Below the pieces are notes generated by a model. It saw only the letters and a program-made list of their open reading frames with translations, had not been told where the DNA came from and did no database searches. A program made the translations under genes and the position numbers. Source: Prochlorococcus sp. AG-402-N23 (GTDB taxonomy: Bacteria; Cyanobacteriota; Cyanobacteriia; PCC-6307; Cyanobiaceae). Taken from it: 64,000 bases of DNA. The first letter of the stretch is position 1. Every line of letters starts with the position of its first letter. Positions 60,118-64,000 of this stretch are shown here, in pieces. The DNA lies in assembly GCA_003216355.1 (NCBI GenBank), contig QCIX01000001.1:62001-126000 (forward strand), given 5' to 3'.

Positions 60118-61713
60118 ATGGAAAAAAATAAAGAAAAAATTATTGTAGTTAAAAATCTTACTGTTAAATATGGTCTAAAACAGCAACCTATTATCAAAAA
60201 TTTTAATTTGGAAATAGATAGTGGAGATCATTTGGCCATAATAGGACCTTCTGGATGTGGAAAGACCACTTTTGCAAAAACATTAGTAAATATATTGCCT
60301 GCAAAGGCCACTTCTAAAGGGTATCTATCGATTTCTAATTTAGATCCTAGGAAAATAAACAACAAAGATGCACAATTATTTAGAAGAAAGAATTTTGGAT
60401 TTATTTATCAAGACTCTATAAAAAAACTTAATCCGCTAATGAGAGTTGGGGATCATTTATATGAATTATTTAAAACACATGATCAAACTAAATCATCTTT
60501 AGCTATTAAAAAATTAGTAAGAGAAGTTTTTCAAAAAGTCGGAATTGAAGAAAGTAGACTTGATTCTTTCCCACATCAATTTAGCGGCGGAATGAGACAG
60601 AGAGTTTCTATAGCAATGGCACTTGCTTTGAAACCTAAATTATTAATAGCTGATGAACCTACAACAAGCTTAGATACCAAAACAAGTTTTGAAATTATGC
60701 AAGAAATAATTCATCTATGTAACGAATTTGATACAACTTTAATTTTAATTAGTCATGATATTAATCTTGCAGCAAAGTGGTGTAAAAAAGTTGCAATTAT
60801 TGAAAAGGGATCGATTGTTGAAAAAGGGAATATATTAGATATTTTTCAATCACCAAAATCAGATATCGGGAAAAAGTTAGTAAATGCTTCAAAAATAGTA
60901 TTAGAACCAAATACTAAAAATAATGCTCGAGATCAGGTCGTTCTAGAGGTAAATAACCTAAGACATTGGTATAAATTAAATTCTTCAATTTTCATTAATA
61001 AATGGAATAAGGCTTTAAATGAAGTTAGTTTCAAGTTATATGAGAATGAGACTCTTGGAATAGTTGGTTCTTCAGGGAGTGGTAAAAGTACATTATGTAG
61101 GGCTTTAATTGGACTTCTTAAAGTAAGAGGTGGTGAAATCAAAATTTATGATAAAAATCATGCATCGAAAAATAAATCTTTTAAAAAGAACAATAAAGTG
61201 CAAATTATTTTTCAAGATCCTTTTTCAAGTTTGAACCCGAAAATGACAATTAAAAGTATTTTGGAAGATATATTTTTTATTCAAAAAATTTCAGATAAAA
61301 GAAAAATCGAAAAAGAAATAAAATTAATGTTTAGAAATTTGAATCTTCCCTTAAATAATGATTTTTTTAATTCTTATCCTAGCCAATTATCTGGTGGTCA
61401 ATTGCAAAGAATTTCATTAGCCAGAGCGCTATTGTTGAAACCAAAAATTTTGATTTGTGATGAGAGCGTTAATATGTTGGATGCTTCAGTAAAAATAGAG
61501 ATTCTTGAATTACTTAGAGTCTTGCAAGAAAAAATGAATTTAACGATTATCTTTATTACTCATGATTTGGGCATTGCCAAAAGATTTTGTGATAGGTTGC
61601 TAGTTATGAATCACGGAAAGATAGTTGATGAAGGAGAAAGTTCCACAATATTCACTAAAACTCAAAACACGTATACAAAATCGCTTCTAAATTCCTCTTT
61701 GAATCTTATTTAA
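60118..61713 (+). CDS. ABC transporter protein with two fused ATPase domains
   Basis: Two oligopeptide/nickel-type ABC ATPases in tandem. Domain 1 (about 5-265): Walker A GPSGCGKTT (43-51), signature FSGGMRQRVS, Walker B LLIADEPTTSLD. Domain 2 (about 275-531): GSSGSGKST, LSGGQLQRIS, LICDESVNMLD. The P of DEP is replaced by S in domain 2. Domain plan is that of DppD-DppF fusions, also called YejF. No permease or binding protein is in the window, so the substrate is unknown. Ends with an eight-base convergent overlap with rluD. Confidence 0.88.
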   Translation: MEKNKEKIIVVKNLTVKYGLKQQPIIKNFNLEIDSGDHLAIIGPSGCGKTTFAKTLVNILPAKATSKGYLSISNLDPRKINNKDAQLFRRKNFGFIYQDSIKKLNPLMRVGDHLYELFKTHDQTKSSLAIKKLVREVFQKVGIEESRLDSFPHQFSGGMRQRVSIAMALALKPKLLIADEPTTSLDTKTSFEIMQEIIHLCNEFDTTLILISHDINLAAKWCKKVAIIEKGSIVEKGNILDIFQSPKSDIGKKLVNASKIVLEPNTKNNARDQVVLEVNNLRHWYKLNSSIFINKWNKALNEVSFKLYENETLGIVGSSGSGKSTLCRALIGLLKVRGGEIKIYDKNHASKNKSFKKNNKVQIIFQDPFSSLNPKMTIKSILEDIFFIQKISDKRKIEKEIKLMFRNLNLPLNNDFFNSYPSQLSGGQLQRISLARALLLKPKILICDESVNMLDASVKIEILELLRVLQEKMNLTIIFITHDLGIAKRFCDRLLVMNHGKIVDEGESSTIFTKTQNTYTKSLLNSSLNLI

Positions 61714-62665
61714 TTTTAAGAACACTTAGTAATTTTTGAAAATCTAATGGTAATTCTGATTCAAATATCATTTCTTTACCATTTATTGGATGTATAAGTC
61801 CAAGCTTAATGGCGTGTAAAGCTTGGCCATCTAATTTACATGGTAGTTTTTTACATCTTCCATATAACGGATCACCCACAATTGGATGATTAATGTGAGC
61901 GCAATGTACTCTTATTTGATGCGTTCGCCCCGTATCTAGTTTGAAACTCATTAATGAGTAATTGCCAAATCTTTCTTCTAATTTCCAATAGGTACAGGCA
62001 TACCTTCCTGAAGTTTCTTCAACTACTTTATATTTCAATCTATTTAATTTATCTCTGCCAATGTTTCCCACTATTTGGCCTTCTTCAGAATTCGGTGCTC
62101 CATGAATTACTGCAATATATTCGCGTGATGCTATTTTTTCTTTAATTTGTTTCTGGAGATTTACTAATGCCTCTTGGCTTTTTGCAACAACCATACATCC
62201 GGAGGTATCTTTATCTAATCTGTGAACAATCCCAGGTCTTAGTTTCCCATTAATTCCAGGTAGATCTTTACAGTGAAAAAGTAATCCATTCACTAAAGTT
62301 CCAGATTTGTGTCCAGGGGCTGGATGAACAATTAGTCCTGATTGTTTATTAATTACTATGATGTGCTCGTCTTCAAAAAGGATATTTAAATCCATTTTTT
62401 CAGGTTTCAAATAAATAAGAGGTTCTGGAGGAGGCATCCATATTTGAATATTGTCGCCATTTTTTAATGGCGTCTTTGCTTTCGCAGTCTTATAGTTTAC
62501 AAGTACTAAACCTGAATTTATAAAATGTTGAATTCTTGCTCTACTTTGTTCGGGCCTTTTACTTACCAACCATCTGTCTAGCCTCATAGGAAGAGGTAGC
62601 TCATAAATAATTTCTATAAGCTCACCTTCTCCAATGCCGAAAGAATTTTGATTATTTAATTCCAT
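61706..62665 (-). CDS. rluD: 23S rRNA pseudouridine synthase, RluD type
   Basis: N-terminal S4 domain (about 25-80, MRLDRWLVSKRPEQSRARIQ) and RluA-type catalytic domain with D151 in HRLDKDTSG, then RTHQIRVH. 319 residues. RluD acts on helix 69; the assignment to RluD over RluC is from the S4 domain plus size and remains family-level. Its ATG lies ten bases inside the rbgA gene. Confidence 0.88.
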   Translation of the reverse strand: MELNNQNSFGIGEGELIEIIYELPLPMRLDRWLVSKRPEQSRARIQHFINSGLVLVNYKTAKAKTPLKNGDNIQIWMPPPEPLIYLKPEKMDLNILFEDEHIIVINKQSGLIVHPAPGHKSGTLVNGLLFHCKDLPGINGKLRPGIVHRLDKDTSGCMVVAKSQEALVNLQKQIKEKIASREYIAVIHGAPNSEEGQIVGNIGRDKLNRLKYKVVEETSGRYACTYWKLEERFGNYSLMSFKLDTGRTHQIRVHCAHINHPIVGDPLYGRCKKLPCKLDGQALHAIKLGLIHPINGKEMIFESELPLDFQKLLSVLKIK

Positions 62666-63528
62666 AGTGGGACTTCTAAAGCAATTTTACCCAGCATTTG
62701 ATTTCTATAATCTTCCAATAACTTATGAGACATTCTCCTTTTATCGCCAGAGGTATGTTTTGAAGCTGCTTCGTCGATCCAAGCAGAAGGACTCTTAAAG
62801 CCTTTAGTAATATCAACTCCATATCTATTAGATATTTGTTTAACTGAGATATTCGCATTCTTATCTTTGTTGAGAGTGGATATAATTTTGATAAATCCAA
62901 TTGCGACACTCTCTATTTCATAAGCAGCTTCTCCAATATCGTCACACAGTGCAAGATTAAGTGCTGATTTTTGATCTTCTAAATTTGGAGGTATAACACC
63001 AGGAGCATCTAGCAGATCTATACCACTTTCTAATTTTATCCATCTTAAATTACGAGTCACGCCTGCTTTCCTAGCGCTATCTACAACTCTTTTTTTTGCG
63101 ATTCTATTAATTAATGCCGACTTTCCTACGTTTGGAAAACCAAGTGTAAGGGCTCTAATTGGCCTAATTCGCATTCCTCTAGAGAGTCTTCTATCGTCGA
63201 TTGACGACCTAGAATCTTTGGCTGACTTACAAATTTCTTTAATCCCTATTCCTCTTTTAGCATCACACCAAAGAGGATATTGATCTTTAGAATTAAACCA
63301 TTTATTCCAACTATTGATTGTATTCGGGGAGATCATATCTGATCTGTTAATGACAAGAATATGTTTTTTATTATTTATCCATTTATTTAAGTGTGGATGT
63401 CCTGTTGACAAAGGAATTCGTGCATCTCTCACTTCTATAACTAAATCTACTTTATTGATAACTTCAGATAATTTCTTTTCTGCTTTTGCGATATGGCCTG
63501 GGTACCATTGGATTTTGGGTATGTCCAC
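62656..63528 (-). CDS. rbgA: ribosome biogenesis GTPase RbgA (YlqF)
   Basis: Circularly permuted GTPase of large-subunit assembly: G4 NRSD (61-64) precedes G1 GFPNVGKS (130-137) and G3 DAPG (174-177), diagnostic for this class. 290 residues with a C-terminal ANTAR-like part. Starts at GTG (no earlier ATG fits), giving MDIPKIQWYPGHIAKA, the family N-terminus. Coupled to rluD, another ribosome gene, by the ten-base overlap. Confidence 0.94.
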   Translation of the reverse strand: MDIPKIQWYPGHIAKAEKKLSEVINKVDLVIEVRDARIPLSTGHPHLNKWINNKKHILVINRSDMISPNTINSWNKWFNSKDQYPLWCDAKRGIGIKEICKSAKDSRSSIDDRRLSRGMRIRPIRALTLGFPNVGKSALINRIAKKRVVDSARKAGVTRNLRWIKLESGIDLLDAPGVIPPNLEDQKSALNLALCDDIGEAAYEIESVAIGFIKIISTLNKDKNANISVKQISNRYGVDITKGFKSPSAWIDEAASKHTSGDKRRMSHKLLEDYRNQMLGKIALEVPLWN

Positions 63529-63740
63529 TTCAATAAATCAAATAAAATTTTGTATTCCTTTTAGTTTTTATAAGTTTCAAAAGTATTTACTTCTAAATTT
63601 TAGTATAAATTTAATAACTAAAAATTTTTATAATCGTTAATTCTTAAAATTTATTAAGGCATAGGTAACAGTAACTACTTTTTAACCCAATAAGCCCAAA
63701 TTAACGTTAGGGTCTTGAGATTATAAATATAGCTTGTTTA
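63529..63740. other. intergenic region between rbgA and pgk
   Basis: The longest gene-free stretch (212 bases), AT-rich and between divergent genes, so it must contain both promoters. TATAAAT about 20 bases before the pgk ATG is a possible -10. No tRNA, repeat, RpaB or NtcA site could be recognised in it. Confidence 0.4.
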
Positions 63741-64000
63741 ATGTCAAAATTATCTCTTTCCAGTCTTGATAAGACACATTTAGAAGGAAAAAAAGTTCTT
63801 GTAAGAGTAGATTTTAATGTTCCATTAAATGAAGACGGTCAAATAACCGACGATACGCGTATTCGTGCAGCGATCCCAACTATTGAATATCTTATTAATC
63901 ATTCTGCAAATGTCATTTTAGCTGCTCATTTTGGTAGACCGAAGGGTCAGGTAAATGAAAAAATGAGATTAACTCCAGTAGCAGCAAGATTAAGTGAATT
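63741..64000 (+). CDS. pgk: phosphoglycerate kinase, 5' part
   Basis: The first 86 codons of pgk are present and the gene runs off the window. The N-terminal phosphate-binding pattern [37 protein letters not shown] and AAHFGRPKG is typical. Calvin cycle and glycolysis. ATG start clear. Confidence 0.96.
   Translation, partial: MSKLSLSSLDKTHLEGKKVLVRVDFNVPLNEDGQITDDTRIRAAIPTIEYLINHSANVILAAHFGRPKGQVNEKMRLTPVAARLSE

Noticed and set aside
63529..63740. Possible tRNA or small RNA in the rbgA-pgk gap
   Set aside because: No T-loop or acceptor pairing and no strong hairpin with T run could be found by eye.

Overview
The window is a compact, AT-rich piece of a picocyanobacterial chromosome, most likely a high-light-adapted Prochlorococcus. 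This rests on recognised proteins: the cyanobacterial regulators RpaA, RpaB/Ycf27, Rre1/Ycf29, RbcR/Ycf30 and a PedR-like LuxR protein; the photosystem I factor Ycf3; Ycf34; plant-type carotenoid enzymes; Mg-protoporphyrin methyltransferase; and eight NDH-1 subunits. Very low GC, short gaps, frequent GTG/TTG starts and weak ribosome sites also fit. The strain cannot be named from sequence alone. No tRNA, rRNA, CRISPR array, insertion sequence, prophage gene or integrase was seen. No gene-free stretch exceeds 300 bases; the longest is about 212 bases before pgk.

Layout. 1-7 kb: rpaA, then a leftward block of a copper P-type ATPase, tmk and holB; ycf3; radA. 7-12 kb: rpaB followed at once by fatty-acid and phospholipid genes plsX, fabH, fabD, plsC, then tsaB and ycf34. 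12-19.5 kb: CCA-adding enzyme, an RRM protein, crtB and pds, ndhM, a DUF3172-like protein, rbcR, and a membrane protein that matches the plant 15-cis-zeta-carotene isomerase Z-ISO. 19.5-32 kb: ndhF, ndhD, scpA, a sugar nucleotidyltransferase, metF, pedR, a CYTH protein, NAD kinase, an ndhA-I-G-E operon and gltA. 32-40 kb: an extremely AT-rich membrane-anchored protein of unknown function, rhodanese, trpB, a SUI1 factor, cysC, purE, chlM, rre1, a cysteine desulfurase, rsmH.

40-52 kb: ndhH, then a phylloquinone cluster (menI, menE, menC, menA, menF), gshB and grxC, then prfB with a recognisable +1 programmed frameshift, a DUF3285-like micro-membrane protein, ybeY, dgkA, trpG/pabA and an exported metallo-beta-lactamase-fold protein. 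52-64 kb: hisC, argS, nadC and mnmE in one leftward run, a DUF2062 protein, the RelA/SpoT enzyme, an ABC transporter double ATPase, rluD, rbgA, and the start of pgk.

Functionally the window brings together control of photosynthesis (five transcription regulators), cyclic/respiratory electron flow (NDH-1), its cofactors (phylloquinone, carotenoids, chlorophyll, NADP) and core translation and repair. It is mostly ordinary core genome. The points most worth a second look are the prfB frameshift with the true start upstream of the naive one, the repeat-bearing N-terminal extension of PlsX, the Z-ISO gene close to crtB/pds, the degenerate metal and nucleotide sites in several recognisable families, and corrected starts for several genes.
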